64,000 nt of DNA from Vibrio sp. RE86 (GCF_013114545.1 NZ_VTXI01000003.1:124001-188000); one strand, 5' to 3'. Positions 17,409-28,232 are shown, counted from the stretch's first letter. Numbers and translations: made by a program. Notes: a model not told the origin generated them from the letters alone.

Positions 17409-17562
17409 GATACTGTTCCTTGTGTTAAATGCTGAAAAAAGGTTAGAAAAAGAAGAATAGATAATCACGATGAATAGTTCAGTGCTTTGTGAAGTTGCGA
17501 GCCATCTAAGGCTTACAACATAAGGCGTAAACAGCGGGAATTGAGAAAGTGTGTGGTCGTTC

Positions 17563-17598
17563 CAAAAAATAAGGGCGCTTAAATAAAAGCGCCCTTAT
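17563..17598 (-). terminator. intrinsic terminator of the nhaC gene
   Basis: The hairpin AAGGGCGCTT / AAGCGCCCTT is followed on the minus strand by ATTTTTTGG, 23 bp past the stop of the antiporter gene. Confidence 0.85.
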
Positions 17599-17620
17599 AT
17601 ACAATCATTTTCATTAAAAA

Positions 17621-19144
17621 TCAGTTAGTTGCATATTCACATTTCAGCTGACTAAGCTTGCTGCGACTGATAAAAACATACACAACAAGCTGGCAGACCA
17701 AAGCCCCAAGCAACACTATTGGGCTAGCAGCAAAGCCTGCAATAATAAAGCTAGCAAATGCGATTGCACCATTTAGAAGCGCATATGGAAGCTGAGTTTT
17801 AAAGTGTTCGTACTGGTTACACGCCGCGCCTGTAGAAGACAGAATCGTCGTCTCTGAGATTGGAGAGCAATGGTCGCCAAATAGGCCGCCTGAGAGCACA
17901 GCACCTATCGCAACCAATAATGGCGCATCAATAGCCACACTCGTTGGGATCACCAATGGCATCATAATGGCGAACGTTCCCCATGAAGATCCCGTCGCAA
18001 ATGAGATAATGGCAGCCAGAAGGAAAGCTACAGCAGGGAGTAACCAAGCTGGGAATCCCGATTGTGCTTGTTCAGCAATGTAAGCCGCAGCGCCAAGTTC
18101 TTTACCCACTGAGCTAAGCGCCCACGCCAGTACAAGAATGACCGCAACCGACATCATGCCCGACATCCCTTTTAGATACACTTGAATACTATCGGCAATC
18201 TTTCTCACGCCATAAAACGCCATCAAGCTCACCAAGGTAAACGCCGCAAAAAGATACGCAGTCGACAGCGCAGCTCTAAAGGTTGAACCCGCCACTTTTT
18301 GGAAAGGGAAACCTTGAGGAATCAGCATAGAACAAAGCACCACAAGCATGACTAGCAGAGGTGCCCATACAAAAGAAGCCTTGGCATTTTGATGAGAAAA
18401 CGCCTTATGCGTGTCCGCTTGATCGTGGATAGAAGTATTCCCCTGCTTAGCGTTCCATTCTGCCTGCGCCATTGGCCCAAAATCACATTTCAAAATCGAA
18501 ATAATTGGCACAATCGCAATCGCTAAGAATGCATAGAACTGGTATGGAATCGCGCCAATAAACGCATCCCAATCAGTCATCGCAACATCGAGTTGAGAGA
18601 ACTCTTTTTGAATCAAGCCCATGATATAGACGCCCCAGCCAATGAAAGGGATCAAAATGGCGACTGGAGATGAGGTTGAGTCAATAATGAACGCCAGTTT
18701 CTGGCGTGACAGCTTTAACTTGTCGAAGAGAGGGCGGAAAACCGGACCAACGATTAATGGCGTACCAAGGTCGGAGAAAAAGATCACAATACCGCCAAAC
18801 CAAGCGGAAATTTGAGACTGTGACTTGTTTTTAACCCAAGTCGTTACACGCTCAGCAAAGGCAACACCGCCACCCGACTTTTCCATCAGCGCAACAAAAC
18901 CACCAATGAAAACAAGCAGCAAAATGACACCTGCATTGTAGCTGTCCGTCAATTGAGGCAATAAATAGTTTTTCATCAGAGCGCCAAACGACTCAAGTGG
19001 GCCGCTTGCAACAAAGGTTTTCTCTAACATAGCCACACCTGTCATGACACCTGCGAAAAGGCCGACAACGACATTTCGAGTCGATAGTGCGAGAGTTAAA
19101 GTGACTATAACGGGGAGTAACGAGGTAAATTCAGCTTGTTCCAT
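17621..19144 (-). CDS. nhaC: NhaC-family Na+/H+ antiporter
   Basis: A 507-residue inner-membrane protein with roughly eleven hydrophobic segments. The start MEQAEFTSLLPVIVTLTLALSTRNVVVGLFAGV is preferred over a start 17 codons upstream. NhaC-type signatures include FFSDLGTPLIVGPVFRPL, the helix FATGSSWGTFAIMMPLVIP and GGLFGDHCSPISETTILSS. The family exchanges Na+ for protons or transports organic substrates in related clades, so the exact substrate is less certain than the fold. The gene is monocistronic, with its own terminator and that of guaA just upstream. Confidence 0.85.
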   Translation of the reverse strand: MEQAEFTSLLPVIVTLTLALSTRNVVVGLFAGVMTGVAMLEKTFVASGPLESFGALMKNYLLPQLTDSYNAGVILLLVFIGGFVALMEKSGGGVAFAERVTTWVKNKSQSQISAWFGGIVIFFSDLGTPLIVGPVFRPLFDKLKLSRQKLAFIIDSTSSPVAILIPFIGWGVYIMGLIQKEFSQLDVAMTDWDAFIGAIPYQFYAFLAIAIVPIISILKCDFGPMAQAEWNAKQGNTSIHDQADTHKAFSHQNAKASFVWAPLLVMLVVLCSMLIPQGFPFQKVAGSTFRAALSTAYLFAAFTLVSLMAFYGVRKIADSIQVYLKGMSGMMSVAVILVLAWALSSVGKELGAAAYIAEQAQSGFPAWLLPAVAFLLAAIISFATGSSWGTFAIMMPLVIPTSVAIDAPLLVAIGAVLSGGLFGDHCSPISETTILSSTGAACNQYEHFKTQLPYALLNGAIAFASFIIAGFAASPIVLLGALVCQLVVYVFISRSKLSQLKCEYATN

Positions 19145-19243
19145 TAGCAAATACCAAACAACATAATTAGATATTAAAAGTGAATATACATTCAAAATAT
19201 CGCATTGTATATGCTTTAAGGAACTTTATCGGTAAATTGCAGA

Positions 19244-19275
19244 AACAAAAAAACCAGCTCGAAAGCTGGTTTTTA
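19244..19275 (-). terminator. intrinsic terminator of guaA
   Basis: The hairpin AAACCAGCT / AGCTGGTTT is followed on the minus strand by a run of eight Ts (19247-19254). It lies 25 bp past the guaA stop. Confidence 0.88.
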
Positions 19276-19298
19276 AATGATTTATTCAATCGTGGGGA

Positions 19299-20852
19299 TT
19301 ATTCCCACTCGATAGTTGCAGGTGGCTTACCAGAGATGTCGTAAACAACACGTGAAATGCCGTCAACTTCGTTGATAATACGGTTAGAAACCTTACCTAG
19401 GAAGTCGTATGGTAGATGTGCCCAGTGAGCAGTCATGAAGTCGATTGTTTCTACAGCACGTAGAGACACAACCCAATCGTACTTACGGCCATCGCCCATT
19501 ACACCAACAGAGCGTACTGGTAGGAATACCGTGAACGCTTGAGATACTTTGTGGTAAAGGTCAGCTGCGTGAAGTTCTTCAATGAAGATAGCATCAGCAC
19601 GGCGTAGCAAGTCACAGTACTCTTTCTTGATTTCGCCAAGAACACGAACACCTAGACCAGGACCTGGGAATGGGTGGCGGTAAAGCATGTTGTATGGAAG
19701 ACCTAGCTCTAGACCAATCTTACGTACTTCATCTTTAAACAGCTCACGTAGAGGCTCAACAAGACCCATTTCCATATCATCAGGAAGACCACCAACGTTG
19801 TGGTGAGATTTGATAACGTGCGCTTTACCCGTCTTAGATGCTGCAGACTCGATTACGTCTGGGTAGATTGTACCCTGCGCTAGCCATTTAGCATTCTTCA
19901 GTTTCTTAGACTCTTCGTCGAAGATGTCTACGAATACGTGACCGATGATCTTACGCTTCGCTTCTGGATCGTTCTCGCCTTTTAACGCTTCTAGGAAACG
20001 GTCTTCAGCGTTAACGTGAATGATGTTTAGGCCAAACTTGTTGCCGAACATCTCCATCACTTGCTCAGCTTCGTTCAGACGAAGTAGGCCGTTATCGACG
20101 AATACACACGTTAGTTTGTCGCCGATTGCTCGGTGAGCAAGCATCGCAACAACTGATGAATCAACACCACCAGATAGACCAAGGATAACCTCGTCGTCAC
20201 CTACTTGTTCTTTAATGCGTGCAACTGCATCTTCTATAATTGAAGCTGAAGTCCACAGACCTTCACAACCACACACATTAAGAACGAAGTTCTCAAGCAT
20301 ATTTAGGCCATTTTTAGTGTGCGTTACTTCTGGGTGGAATTGAACGCCGTAGTATTTCTTCTCTTCGTTTGCCATTGCAGCAAATGGACAAGTGTCTGTT
20401 TCACCTGTCTTAACGAAGTCTGCTGGAATTTCTACTACTTTGTCACCGTGACTCATCCAAACATCTTGAGATGCTTCTAGGCCAGCAAACAGTGCAGATT
20501 CACCAGAGATTTGTACTGCAGCATAACCGAACTCACGCTCAGTAGACGTTGCAACTTTACCGCCAAGTTGCTCAGCCATCGTTTGCATGCCGTAGCAGAT
20601 ACCGAATACAGGAACACCTGAATCGAATACGTACTGAGGTGCACGTGGAGAGTTCTCTTCCGTAACACTTTCAGGGCCACCAGATAGGATAATACCGTCT
20701 GGATTGAATTCACGAATATCCGCTTCTTCTACATCCCAGCTCCATAGCTCACAGTAAACACCGATTTCACGAATACGGCGTGCAACTAGCTGAGTGTACT
20801 GAGAACCGAAGTCCAAGATCAGAATACGTTGGTCATGAATATTTTTAGTCAT
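19299..20852 (-). CDS. guaA: GMP synthase (glutamine-hydrolysing)
   Basis: A 517-residue enzyme that aminates XMP to GMP. The N-terminal class I glutamine amidotransferase has the triad Cys86 (FGICYGMQ), His173 and Glu175 (FHPEVTHT). The ATP-pyrophosphatase domain has the P-loop SGGVDSS at 227-233. The C-terminal dimerisation domain ends at PATIEWE. It is encoded downstream of guaB but separated by 242 bp that hold a PurR-like operator and a hairpin. It therefore probably has its own promoter in addition to any read-through. Confidence 0.97.
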   Translation of the reverse strand: MTKNIHDQRILILDFGSQYTQLVARRIREIGVYCELWSWDVEEADIREFNPDGIILSGGPESVTEENSPRAPQYVFDSGVPVFGICYGMQTMAEQLGGKVATSTEREFGYAAVQISGESALFAGLEASQDVWMSHGDKVVEIPADFVKTGETDTCPFAAMANEEKKYYGVQFHPEVTHTKNGLNMLENFVLNVCGCEGLWTSASIIEDAVARIKEQVGDDEVILGLSGGVDSSVVAMLAHRAIGDKLTCVFVDNGLLRLNEAEQVMEMFGNKFGLNIIHVNAEDRFLEALKGENDPEAKRKIIGHVFVDIFDEESKKLKNAKWLAQGTIYPDVIESAASKTGKAHVIKSHHNVGGLPDDMEMGLVEPLRELFKDEVRKIGLELGLPYNMLYRHPFPGPGLGVRVLGEIKKEYCDLLRRADAIFIEELHAADLYHKVSQAFTVFLPVRSVGVMGDGRKYDWVVSLRAVETIDFMTAHWAHLPYDFLGKVSNRIINEVDGISRVVYDISGKPPATIEWE

Positions 20853-20874
20853 TTTGAGCAGTCTTTTTAGTTAA

Positions 20875-20906
20875 TACCAGTGCCCGTTGAGCTAACGACA
20901 CTGGTA
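20875..20906 (-). promoter_or_regulatory. stem-loop in the guaA leader
   Basis: TACCAGTG / CACTGGTA arms enclose a second small stem CGTT / AACG. There is no T-run, so it is not a terminator. It ends 22 bp before the guaA ATG. Confidence 0.5.
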
Positions 20907-20960
20907 TAGAAATATGATCGGGGGCGAGTTTACCCGCCCCTTTGAAATGCTTCAAGAAAA

Positions 20961-20976
20961 AAGCAAACGTTTCCGC
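20961..20976. promoter_or_regulatory. PurR-type operator upstream of guaA
   Basis: AAGCAAACGTTTCCGC agrees with the PurR consensus (A-C-GCAAACGTTT-T-C-G-T) at 13 of 16 positions. The whole GCAAACGTTT core is intact. It lies 109-124 bp before the guaA start. Confidence 0.7.
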
Positions 20977-21094
20977 AAGGTTTCTTTTACCCGTTTACGA
21001 CGGAATTTTGTTCGAGAACAAGGAGAAGACGCGCAGTTTATAAGTATAAATGAGCATCTTCGACGCCGTTATCGGACAAAATAACAAGTAAAAA

Positions 21095-22558
21095 TTAACC
21101 TAGGCGGTAGTTTGGCGCTTCTTTAGTAATCTGAACGTCGTGTACGTGAGACTCTTTCATACCCGCGCCAGAGATGCGAACGAATTCAGCTTTTGTGCGC
21201 ATATCTTCAACCGTTGCAGAACCTGTTAGACCCATGCTTGAGCGAAGACCACCCATTTGCTGGTGAACGATCTCTTTTAGGCGACCTTTGTATGCGATAC
21301 GGCCTTCGATACCTTCAGGTACTAGCTTGTCTGCTGCGTTATCAGACTGGAAGTAACGGTCAGAAGAACCTTGAGACATTGCGCCAAGAGAACCCATACC
21401 ACGGTAAGACTTGTAAGAACGACCATTGTAAAGAATCACTTCACCTGGTGCTTCTTCAGTACCCGCGAACATAGAGCCAACCATCACACATGATGCGCCA
21501 GCTACGATTGCTTTACAGATATCGCCAGAGAAACGGATACCGCCATCTGCGATAACTGGAATGCCGAATTCATTTGCAACTTCTGCAGCATCTGCAATAG
21601 CCGTTACCTGAGGAACACCAACACCAGTAACGATACGAGTTGTACAGATAGAACCTGGGCCGATACCTACTTTAACTGCACTTACACCTGCTTCGATAAG
21701 AGCACGAGCGCCAGCGCCTGTTGCTACGTTGCCACCGATGATTTGTAGATCTGGGTATGCAGCGCGAGTTTCGCGGATACGGTTAAGTACGCCTTCAGAG
21801 TGACCATGTGAAGAATCGATAAGTAGAACGTCTACGCCAGCTTCAACAAGAGCAGCAACGCGCTCTTCATTACCAGCACCAGCACCAACAGCTGCACCTA
21901 CACGTAGGCTGCCGCGCTCATCTTTACAAGCATTTGGTTTACGTTCTGCTTTGTGGAAGTCTTTTGCAGTGATCATACCCGTTAGCTGGAACTCATCGTT
22001 CACTACCAGTACTTTCTCTACACGAGCTTCGTGCATTTTCTCTTGTACTTCTTCACGAGTTGCGCCTTCTTTAACCGATGCTAGGCGGTCTTTTGGCGTC
22101 ATAACTACTTCAACTTTCTTAGAAAGATCAGTAACAAAACGTACGTCACGGCCAGTGATAATACCAACAAGTTCGTTAGTCTCAGTTACCACAGGGAAAC
22201 CAGCAAAGCCGTGCTTTTCTGTCAGTGCAACAACATCAGCGATGGTTGCATCTGGGTTTACTGTTACAGGATCTGTTACCACACCCGCTTCAAACTTCTT
22301 AACCGCACGAACCTCTGCTGCCTGCTGCTCGATAGACATGTTTTTATGGATGAAACCGATACCGCCCTCTTGCGCTAACGCGATCGCTAGGCGAGCTTCA
22401 GTAACTGTATCCATAGATGCAGAAATCATTGGGATGTTAAGCGTGATGTTTTTAGTCAGCTGTGTGCGAAGATCAGCTGTGTTTGGGAGAACGGTGGAGT
22501 GTGCTGGCACTAGCAGTACGTCGTCGAATGTCAGCGCTTCTTTGGCAATTCTTAGCAT
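21095..22558 (-). CDS. guaB: inosine-5'-monophosphate dehydrogenase
   Basis: A 487-residue enzyme that oxidises IMP to XMP with NAD+, the committed step to guanine nucleotides. The start [19 protein letters not shown] is family-typical, so the ATG 16 codons upstream is rejected. A CBS pair (about residues 93-205) is inserted in the TIM barrel. The catalytic loop [18 protein letters not shown] places the active-site cysteine at 305. The flap and C-terminal K+ site follow. The promoter lies in the 263-bp region shared with the divergent xseA. Confidence 0.97.
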   Translation of the reverse strand: MLRIAKEALTFDDVLLVPAHSTVLPNTADLRTQLTKNITLNIPMISASMDTVTEARLAIALAQEGGIGFIHKNMSIEQQAAEVRAVKKFEAGVVTDPVTVNPDATIADVVALTEKHGFAGFPVVTETNELVGIITGRDVRFVTDLSKKVEVVMTPKDRLASVKEGATREEVQEKMHEARVEKVLVVNDEFQLTGMITAKDFHKAERKPNACKDERGSLRVGAAVGAGAGNEERVAALVEAGVDVLLIDSSHGHSEGVLNRIRETRAAYPDLQIIGGNVATGAGARALIEAGVSAVKVGIGPGSICTTRIVTGVGVPQVTAIADAAEVANEFGIPVIADGGIRFSGDICKAIVAGASCVMVGSMFAGTEEAPGEVILYNGRSYKSYRGMGSLGAMSQGSSDRYFQSDNAADKLVPEGIEGRIAYKGRLKEIVHQQMGGLRSSMGLTGSATVEDMRTKAEFVRISGAGMKESHVHDVQITKEAPNYRLG

Positions 22559-22673
22559 TTGCAATATCTCACAATAGAAAGTGTAAAAGGAATTAATCCA
22601 TCTCATCGTTTCGCATAATGAGGGCAGTCAATAAGGATTTATTAGCCGCATTTGGATTAGATATTGCGGTGGG

Positions 22674-22702
22674 ATTATACGGTCAAGGTAATCGCTTGGC
22701 TA
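22674..22702 (-). promoter_or_regulatory. probable guaB promoter
   Basis: On the minus strand the -35-like TAGCCA is followed after 17 bp by a consensus -10 TATAAT, giving a 5' leader of about 110 nt. Confidence 0.45.
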
Positions 22703-22722
22703 CACATTTTTCTATTTTTTAT

Positions 22723-22750
22723 TTGCATTTTACCCCTTGATATGTATTAT
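22723..22750 (+). promoter_or_regulatory. probable xseA promoter
   Basis: TTGCAT (22723-22728) and TATTAT (22745-22750) are separated by 16 bp, 72 bp before the xseA ATG. Confidence 0.4.
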
Positions 22751-22821
22751 ATTGCCGCTATCTTCCATACTCACGTCCGGTGAGACTCTGCCTAAAGAGT
22801 ATTCTTTAAAGATAGTCCTCT

Positions 22822-24144
22822 ATGACCAATCCAAACATATTTACTGTTTCTCGCCTCAATGCTGAGGTTCGACTTCTTCTTGAAAATGAAATGGGCATCG
22901 TTTGGTTGGTTGGTGAAATCTCTAACTTCTCTGCACCGGTTTCTGGTCACTGGTACCTCACCCTTAAAGACTCTCGCGCTCAAGTCAAATGTGCCATGTT
23001 CCGTGGCAATAACCGTCGAGTAACCTTTAAGCCACAAAATGGCAATCAGGTTTTAGTCAAAGCGCGTTTATCTCTCTATGAACCTCGTGGTGATTATCAA
23101 TTGATCATCGAGAGCATGCAGCCAGAGGGTGACGGGCGACTTCAGCAGCAGTTCGAAGAGTTGAAGATGAAACTTGCAGGTGAAGGGTTGTTTGCCCAAA
23201 CCAGTAAGAAGCCTCTTCCTGAGCACCCAAAACGAGTGGGAGTTATCACCTCCAAAACGGGCGCTGCTCTGTATGATGTTCTTGATGTATTAAAACGTCG
23301 TGATCCTTCTTTACCTGTTGTTGTTTACCCAACCATGGTTCAAGGGGAAGAAGCTGCAATTCAAATTGCTCAGGCGATTGGATGTGCTAACAGCCGTAAT
23401 GAATGTGATGTTTTGATTGTGGGACGCGGTGGCGGCTCATTAGAAGACCTTTGGTGCTTTAACAACGAAATACTGGCAAGAACAATTGCAGCAAGCCAAA
23501 TCCCAATCATCAGTGCGGTTGGTCATGAGGTGGATGTCACTATTGCGGATTTTGTGGCTGATATGAGGGCGCCAACACCATCTGCTGCCGCCGAGTTAGT
23601 GAGTCGTGATAACAGCCATAAAGACCAAGCGCTACTGTCACGTCAACATAAGCTTATCAGCGCAATGCGCTATTACTTGAGCGAACAAAAACAAGCGAAC
23701 GCTCAACTAACGCATCGGTTAGAGCGACAGCACCCTAGCTACCAACTGCAACGTCAAAGCCAACAACTTGACGAGCTAGAAATACGACTGCATCGTTCAA
23801 TGGAGCGTTATCTTTCGTCACGTCAGCAGAAAGTAGAGCGACAGCAACACCGCCTAGCATTGAACTCCCCGGTGAAACGACTCGCTGAGCAGAAAGGTAG
23901 CCTGCAACGATTAGAGCAAAAGCTGCTCGATGCAATGGATCGACGCCTTCTTAACACTCGCCATCAACTTGCTTTAGCCGCAGAAAAGCTTGAGACAGTG
24001 AGCCCACTTGCAACTCTGAAGCGTGGTTATTCGATCACACAAACAGAACAAGGTAAGGTAGTTACCCGTACTGAAGATATAAAAACAGGCGACACATTGG
24101 TCACCCGTTTATCTGATGGTGAAGTTCGCTCTACCGTTAACTAG
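22822..24144 (+). CDS. xseA: exodeoxyribonuclease VII large subunit
   Basis: A 440-residue catalytic subunit of ExoVII, which degrades single-stranded DNA from both ends. The N-terminal OB-fold (residues about 1-105) begins [31 protein letters not shown]. The catalytic domain contains [27 protein letters not shown] and [26 protein letters not shown] long coiled coil follows (about 270-385), rich in Gln and Arg. The small subunit XseB is not here, as is normal. The stop overlaps the convergent zinc-ribbon gene by 8 bp. Confidence 0.96.
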   Translation: MTNPNIFTVSRLNAEVRLLLENEMGIVWLVGEISNFSAPVSGHWYLTLKDSRAQVKCAMFRGNNRRVTFKPQNGNQVLVKARLSLYEPRGDYQLIIESMQPEGDGRLQQQFEELKMKLAGEGLFAQTSKKPLPEHPKRVGVITSKTGAALYDVLDVLKRRDPSLPVVVYPTMVQGEEAAIQIAQAIGCANSRNECDVLIVGRGGGSLEDLWCFNNEILARTIAASQIPIISAVGHEVDVTIADFVADMRAPTPSAAAELVSRDNSHKDQALLSRQHKLISAMRYYLSEQKQANAQLTHRLERQHPSYQLQRQSQQLDELEIRLHRSMERYLSSRQQKVERQQHRLALNSPVKRLAEQKGSLQRLEQKLLDAMDRRLLNTRHQLALAAEKLETVSPLATLKRGYSITQTEQGKVVTRTEDIKTGDTLVTRLSDGEVRSTVN

Positions 24145-24358
24145 GTTGAAACTCGAATCGAACTTTTGATTTCGACTTTAACTCATTGCAGGTGTGGCAG
24201 AAATAATTTGCCGCTCCACACGCCTGCAGCTTTTCTAACTCAGCATCACAATCTGGGCAGAACCCTACTTTTTTAAAGTCTTCATCACAGCTTTGACAGT
24301 GGTACTCCCCTGTCCAGCTCAATTCATCTTCACATATTGGGCAATTGTTCTCGTTCAT
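24137..24358 (-). CDS. YfgJ-type double zinc ribbon protein (DUF1407)
   Basis: A 73-residue protein from [13 protein letters not shown]. Nine cysteines include four CxxC knuckles (C6/C9, C21/C24, C34/C37, C54/C57), which should bind two zinc ions. It resembles E. coli YfgJ, which is also found between der and xseA. Function is unknown. The upstream ATG (6 codons earlier) is less likely because family members start right before the first knuckle. It is convergent with xseA, sharing 8 bp. Confidence 0.8.
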   Translation of the reverse strand: MNENNCPICEDELSWTGEYHCQSCDEDFKKVGFCPDCDAELEKLQACGAANYFCHTCNELKSKSKVRFEFQPS

Positions 24359-24426
24359 CGCTCTATTCAACCACAATCAATCTAAGATTACTTTAGCTTC
24401 TGAGAGCTAAGTTACCATGATCTTTG

Positions 24427-25422
24427 TCATGAGTGAGTCGCGTGTTTGACCTTATACATTTTGAGATCAGCTTGTTTAATCAGAGCTTGAAGACAAATCA
24501 GTTTATCAACTTCAATCACCGAGCTTCCCATACTGACACGTATATCAACCTCATCGCTCAACACAACTTGCTGCAGTTTTTGATGGAACATCACCGCTTG
24601 CTTCGAGAATTGGTTTGGATCATCGGAAAACGAAAACGCAACAAACTCATCCCCACCATATCTGCCTGCTAAACTCGTTTCCTGAAAAACGTCATTCATC
24701 ACCTCTCCAACATTCGCTAGCACTTTGTCTCCCAAACTATGACCATATCGATCATTAATCTGCTTAAACTTATCTATGTCAGCAAAAAAGCAGGCAACGT
24801 ACTTTAGATCCGTATTCAAACAGTCTTGAGCTTGCTGTAAAAGCGCGCGGCGGTTTAAACAACCTGTTAAGCTATCGTATCGAGCGTGATAGTGGAGCTG
24901 TTCTTCCAATTGGTACTTTTCCCATGCAACCGCATACAAAGACGCAAGCATCTCTAACACTTCTAGTTCATGAGGTTCAGGTTCAGATGGAGATGAACTA
25001 TAGATAGCAAATGTTCCCATTACGGCTTCCTGGGTAGAAAGAATAGGAACTGACCAGCAAGCATGTAAGTTGGCTTCTTGGGTTAAAGAGGTAAACGGCG
25101 CCCAGTTAGGGTGACTATTAATATCATCGACGACAACAGATTGTTTGAGATATGCAGCGGCACCACAAGATCCTACTTGCGGGCCAATCTCCACTCCATC
25201 GATCGCATCATTATAAAAAGCAGGGAGACTAGGGGCAGACTCCAGATACAATCTACCTGTTTTCTCTTCTAGTCGTAAAATAGACGCAGTTCTTTCACCA
25301 AACCAGTGCTCTGATAGATCGACGACTCGACTGTTGAGCTCTGCTCTTCCCATCCCCAATGCTAATTTAGTCAGTAACTTATTGACCTCCCTATGGGCGG
25401 TCAGCAGCTTCTCTTGACTCAT
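24427..25422 (-). CDS. GAF-domain diguanylate cyclase
   Basis: A 331-residue cytosolic signalling protein. A GAF domain (about residues 20-165, with VGSCGAAAYLKQSVVVDDI and CWSVPIL) precedes a GGDEF domain (about 175-330). The active-site motif GGDEF is exact at 256-260, with FFADIDKFKQINDRYGHSLGD upstream, so it should make cyclic-di-GMP. The inhibitory I-site (RxxD five residues before the motif) is absent: the residues there are QETS. Product feedback inhibition is therefore unlikely. There is no membrane segment. The GAF ligand is unknown. Confidence 0.92.
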   Translation of the reverse strand: MSQEKLLTAHREVNKLLTKLALGMGRAELNSRVVDLSEHWFGERTASILRLEEKTGRLYLESAPSLPAFYNDAIDGVEIGPQVGSCGAAAYLKQSVVVDDINSHPNWAPFTSLTQEANLHACWSVPILSTQEAVMGTFAIYSSSPSEPEPHELEVLEMLASLYAVAWEKYQLEEQLHYHARYDSLTGCLNRRALLQQAQDCLNTDLKYVACFFADIDKFKQINDRYGHSLGDKVLANVGEVMNDVFQETSLAGRYGGDEFVAFSFSDDPNQFSKQAVMFHQKLQQVVLSDEVDIRVSMGSSVIEVDKLICLQALIKQADLKMYKVKHATHS

Positions 25423-25732
25423 GTTCCGACTTTACCTTTATAATATTTATCCGAACACGGTAGCATATATGGATAATTTATAACCCGATCCCGACCTCAT
25501 AACTCGCTTTCAGCCTGTTATATAATCGTGCCTGTTTAAACATCACACTAGGATCAACGACTGATCATCGGCAAAATACAATCTGATCAGCGATCTGCCT
25601 TAAAAAGAACATTTATATAACCACATACCGAAAGCATAAGTTACATATGCTGCATTTGGATTTTTAATAGCATTAAATATCAATAGTGGTTTAAATATCG
25701 AAATTGTTAGAATTTAATAAAAAGATCATTTC
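25423..25732. other. 310-bp AT-rich intergenic region
   Basis: No gene is supported. It contains a consensus TATAAT (25521-25526, plus strand) and two TGATCA hexamers 22 bp apart (25562 and 25584), about two helical turns. It lies between the upstream side of the GGDEF gene and the 3' end of alaX. I see no terminator. Confidence 0.5.
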
Positions 25733-26602
25733 TCATTGAGCGGGTTTTACATGAGTGTGCATTTCAATGTTCTGCTCATCCAGCTTCACCAACGTCACCT
25801 CAATTTCAGAGTAATCTTCTAGAGAACTCGCATGGGTTCCGCCACAAGGAATAACCGCAACCTTGCCCTCTTTTAAGTCACATGACCAATAGCGTGAGTC
25901 CGTCAGAGCATCACCATGACACTCTACTTGAATATCAGAGCCTAACTTGAGCCAAGTAACTAACTGTTGATTTACATGGTGCTGAATCTGCTCCAAATCT
26001 GTGAGCATATCCGCACTGTTCAAGCCTCTCTTACGTAAAGTTTTTCCAAGACGGTACGTATCTAAACACTTGTCTTCAGTGACAAAACTGGTGACTTGAG
26101 CATAACTGTTAAAGTCGTAGTTACCGTGTGGATCTTTTCTATCTGCGTCTTTACGCCAATAGCCATGTTCTACCAACACTTTATTTAATGCTAAATAGGC
26201 AATATGGCCTGCACTGTGCCCTCGGCTCAACGCATCTTGATAGGCTTTATCCACTGATAGAGCGACGGCATCACCGACTTTTACATCTTGAGTAGAAGCA
26301 TCAAGACAATGCACAACCACAAACGCCCACCCTTCTTCATCACGTTTAACTGGGATTTCTTTTCCGACATAAAGTTCGCCGCTCGAAAGCTCCACAGCGC
26401 CGACTTGGCAGTCCTGTAGCGGATAAGCATTGAGTGTACCCTTATCTGCCGGATGATCAGGCCAAATGTGACTCACAGGGTGAAAAGGTGTTTTTTCTGT
26501 CACAACATACAGAGCGTGTTGTCCTTGCTCAACCAGCAGAACATTCGACTCTAGTTGCCAGGTATCATGGCAAAATTGAGTAATTGTAGGGGTAATGTGC
26601 AT
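25733..26602 (-). CDS. alanyl-tRNA editing protein, AlaX type
   Basis: A 289-residue protein homologous to the editing and C-terminal parts of alanyl-tRNA synthetase. It deacylates Ser- or Gly-tRNA(Ala) in trans. The four zinc ligands are clear: HSAGH (His129, His133) and CGGTH (Cys253, His257). A beta-barrel like the AlaRS insertion precedes them. The start MHITPTITQF is chosen because the longer frame would begin inside the der terminator. The nearest upstream gene on the strand is der, and a strong terminator separates the two. Confidence 0.88.
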   Translation of the reverse strand: MHITPTITQFCHDTWQLESNVLLVEQGQHALYVVTEKTPFHPVSHIWPDHPADKGTLNAYPLQDCQVGAVELSSGELYVGKEIPVKRDEEGWAFVVVHCLDASTQDVKVGDAVALSVDKAYQDALSRGHSAGHIAYLALNKVLVEHGYWRKDADRKDPHGNYDFNSYAQVTSFVTEDKCLDTYRLGKTLRKRGLNSADMLTDLEQIQHHVNQQLVTWLKLGSDIQVECHGDALTDSRYWSCDLKEGKVAVIPCGGTHASSLEDYSEIEVTLVKLDEQNIEMHTHVKPAQ

Positions 26603-26628
26603 TATCGCTTCAACCTTAAACAAGTATA

Positions 26629-26663
26629 AAAAAAGCGCCATTAGACAACTAAGGCGCTTTTTA
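26629..26663 (-). terminator. intrinsic terminator of der
   Basis: AAGCGCCATTAG / CTAAGGCGCTT, an almost perfect stem with an ACAA loop, is followed by a T-run on the minus strand. It is 35 bp beyond the der stop and immediately upstream of alaX. Confidence 0.88.
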
Positions 26664-26697
26664 AAAGTTCGATCGTTTACAAATAAGTCAAAGAGAA

Positions 26698-28200
26698 TTA
26701 CTTCTTAACGTTCTTTGTATTACGGTTTTTCACCATCGTCATTAAGCGTTTACGTTTACGCTCTTGAGAGATAGTAAGTTTGTTTGTCTTCGTTTCAAAT
26801 GGGTTTTCACTGTTCTGGAATTGAATACGAATTGGAGTACCCATGATTTCCAAAGACTTACGGTAGTAGTTCATCAGGAAGCGCTTGTATGAATCTGGCA
26901 GCTCCTTGACCTGGTTACCGTGAATAACAATGATTGGTGGGTTGTAACCACCTGCGTGCGCGTATTTCAGCTTAACACGGCGACCACGAACCAATGGTGG
27001 CTGGTGATCATCTGTCGCCATCTTCATGATACGAGTAAGAACAGAAGTACCTACACGAGTCGTTGCTGACTTATAAGCTTCTTGAACAGATTCAAACAAG
27101 TGGCCAACACCTGTACCGTGAAGTGCCGAAATAAAGTGAATGCGTGCGAAATCAACAAAGCCAAGACGACGATCCAGCTCTTTCTTAACGTGCTCTTTCA
27201 CGTCAATATCTAGACCATCCCACTTGTTTACTGCAATCACGATTGAGCGACCTGCATTTAGTGCAAAACCTAACAGACTCAAATCTTGATCTGAGATGTT
27301 TTCACGAGCGTCGATAATCAACAGTACTACGTTTGCATCTTCAACCGCTTTAAGTGTTTTAACGACTGAGAATTTTTCTACTGTTTCATTGATACGTTTA
27401 CGACGACGAACACCTGCCGTATCGATAAGAACGTACTCACGACCATCACGCTCCATTGGGATGTAGATAGAGTCACGAGTAGTACCCGGCATATCGTAAA
27501 CAACCACACGCTCTTCACCTAGAATACGGTTAGTCAGCGTCGATTTACCAACGTTTGGACGACCAATGATTGCCAGCTTGATTGGTTGATCTTGAAGACG
27601 CTGAAACTCGGCTTCAGCTTCTTCCTCAGTGTAATCCAGCTTCTCTTCTTCTTCGTCTTCAAAACCAGTCAGATCTTCGATCTCACCTTTTGCTTCTTCA
27701 AGCATCTGCTCTGCAAACGGGTTTAGAGCGCGATCAATCAGTGCGCCAACCCCACGACCATGAGCCGCAGCGATTTGGTACATGTTTTCAACACCAAGTT
27801 GCCAGAAGTCAGCAGACGCCGCATCAGCGTCGATACCATCAACTTTGTTTACTACTAGCATTGATGGCTTTTCTAGCTTACGAAGGTGGTTAGAGATAGC
27901 AATGTCTGACGGCGTAAGGCCGGCACGGCCATCAACCATGAATAACACAACATCAGCTTCATCAATCGCGGCTAGCGACTGCTCTGCCATTTTAGTTTCT
28001 ACACCTTCTTCAGTGCCATCGATACCGCCGGTATCAATAACAATAAATTCGTGCTCGCCAAGTTTCGCTTGGCCGTATTTACGGTCACGAGTTAAGCCAG
28101 GGAAATCCGCCACTAACGCGTCACGAGTACGAGTTAGTCGGTTAAACAACGTTGATTTACCAACGTTTGGACGCCCTACCAGAGCAACTACAGGTACCAT
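26698..28200 (-). CDS. der: ribosome-assembly GTPase Der (EngA)
   Basis: A 500-residue protein with two tandem G domains, each with an intact P-loop GRPNVGKST (starting near residues 9 and 213), NKVD/NKWD motifs and DTGG/DTAG switches. A C-terminal KH-like domain ends in a basic tail. An acidic linker rich in Glu (residues about 165-205) lies between the G domains. Der is essential for 50S subunit maturation. Unlike the usual bamB-der operon it is separated from bamB by a terminator and a 214-bp gap with a long hairpin, so it probably has its own promoter. Confidence 0.97.
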   Translation of the reverse strand: MVPVVALVGRPNVGKSTLFNRLTRTRDALVADFPGLTRDRKYGQAKLGEHEFIVIDTGGIDGTEEGVETKMAEQSLAAIDEADVVLFMVDGRAGLTPSDIAISNHLRKLEKPSMLVVNKVDGIDADAASADFWQLGVENMYQIAAAHGRGVGALIDRALNPFAEQMLEEAKGEIEDLTGFEDEEEEKLDYTEEEAEAEFQRLQDQPIKLAIIGRPNVGKSTLTNRILGEERVVVYDMPGTTRDSIYIPMERDGREYVLIDTAGVRRRKRINETVEKFSVVKTLKAVEDANVVLLIIDARENISDQDLSLLGFALNAGRSIVIAVNKWDGLDIDVKEHVKKELDRRLGFVDFARIHFISALHGTGVGHLFESVQEAYKSATTRVGTSVLTRIMKMATDDHQPPLVRGRRVKLKYAHAGGYNPPIIVIHGNQVKELPDSYKRFLMNYYRKSLEIMGTPIRIQFQNSENPFETKTNKLTISQERKRKRLMTMVKNRNTKNVKK

Positions 28201-28232
28201 AATAACCTCTACAATATGCTTTTCTTTATGTA

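Noticed and set aside
20920..20945. GGGGCG / CGCCCC palindrome as a guaB terminator
   Set aside because: Neither strand shows a T-run after the stem, so it is not a convincing terminator.
21951..22577. 208-codon open frame on the plus strand
   Set aside because: It is antisense to guaB, which has complete motifs. The translation is Ser/Thr/Val-rich with no domain, a codon-bias shadow.
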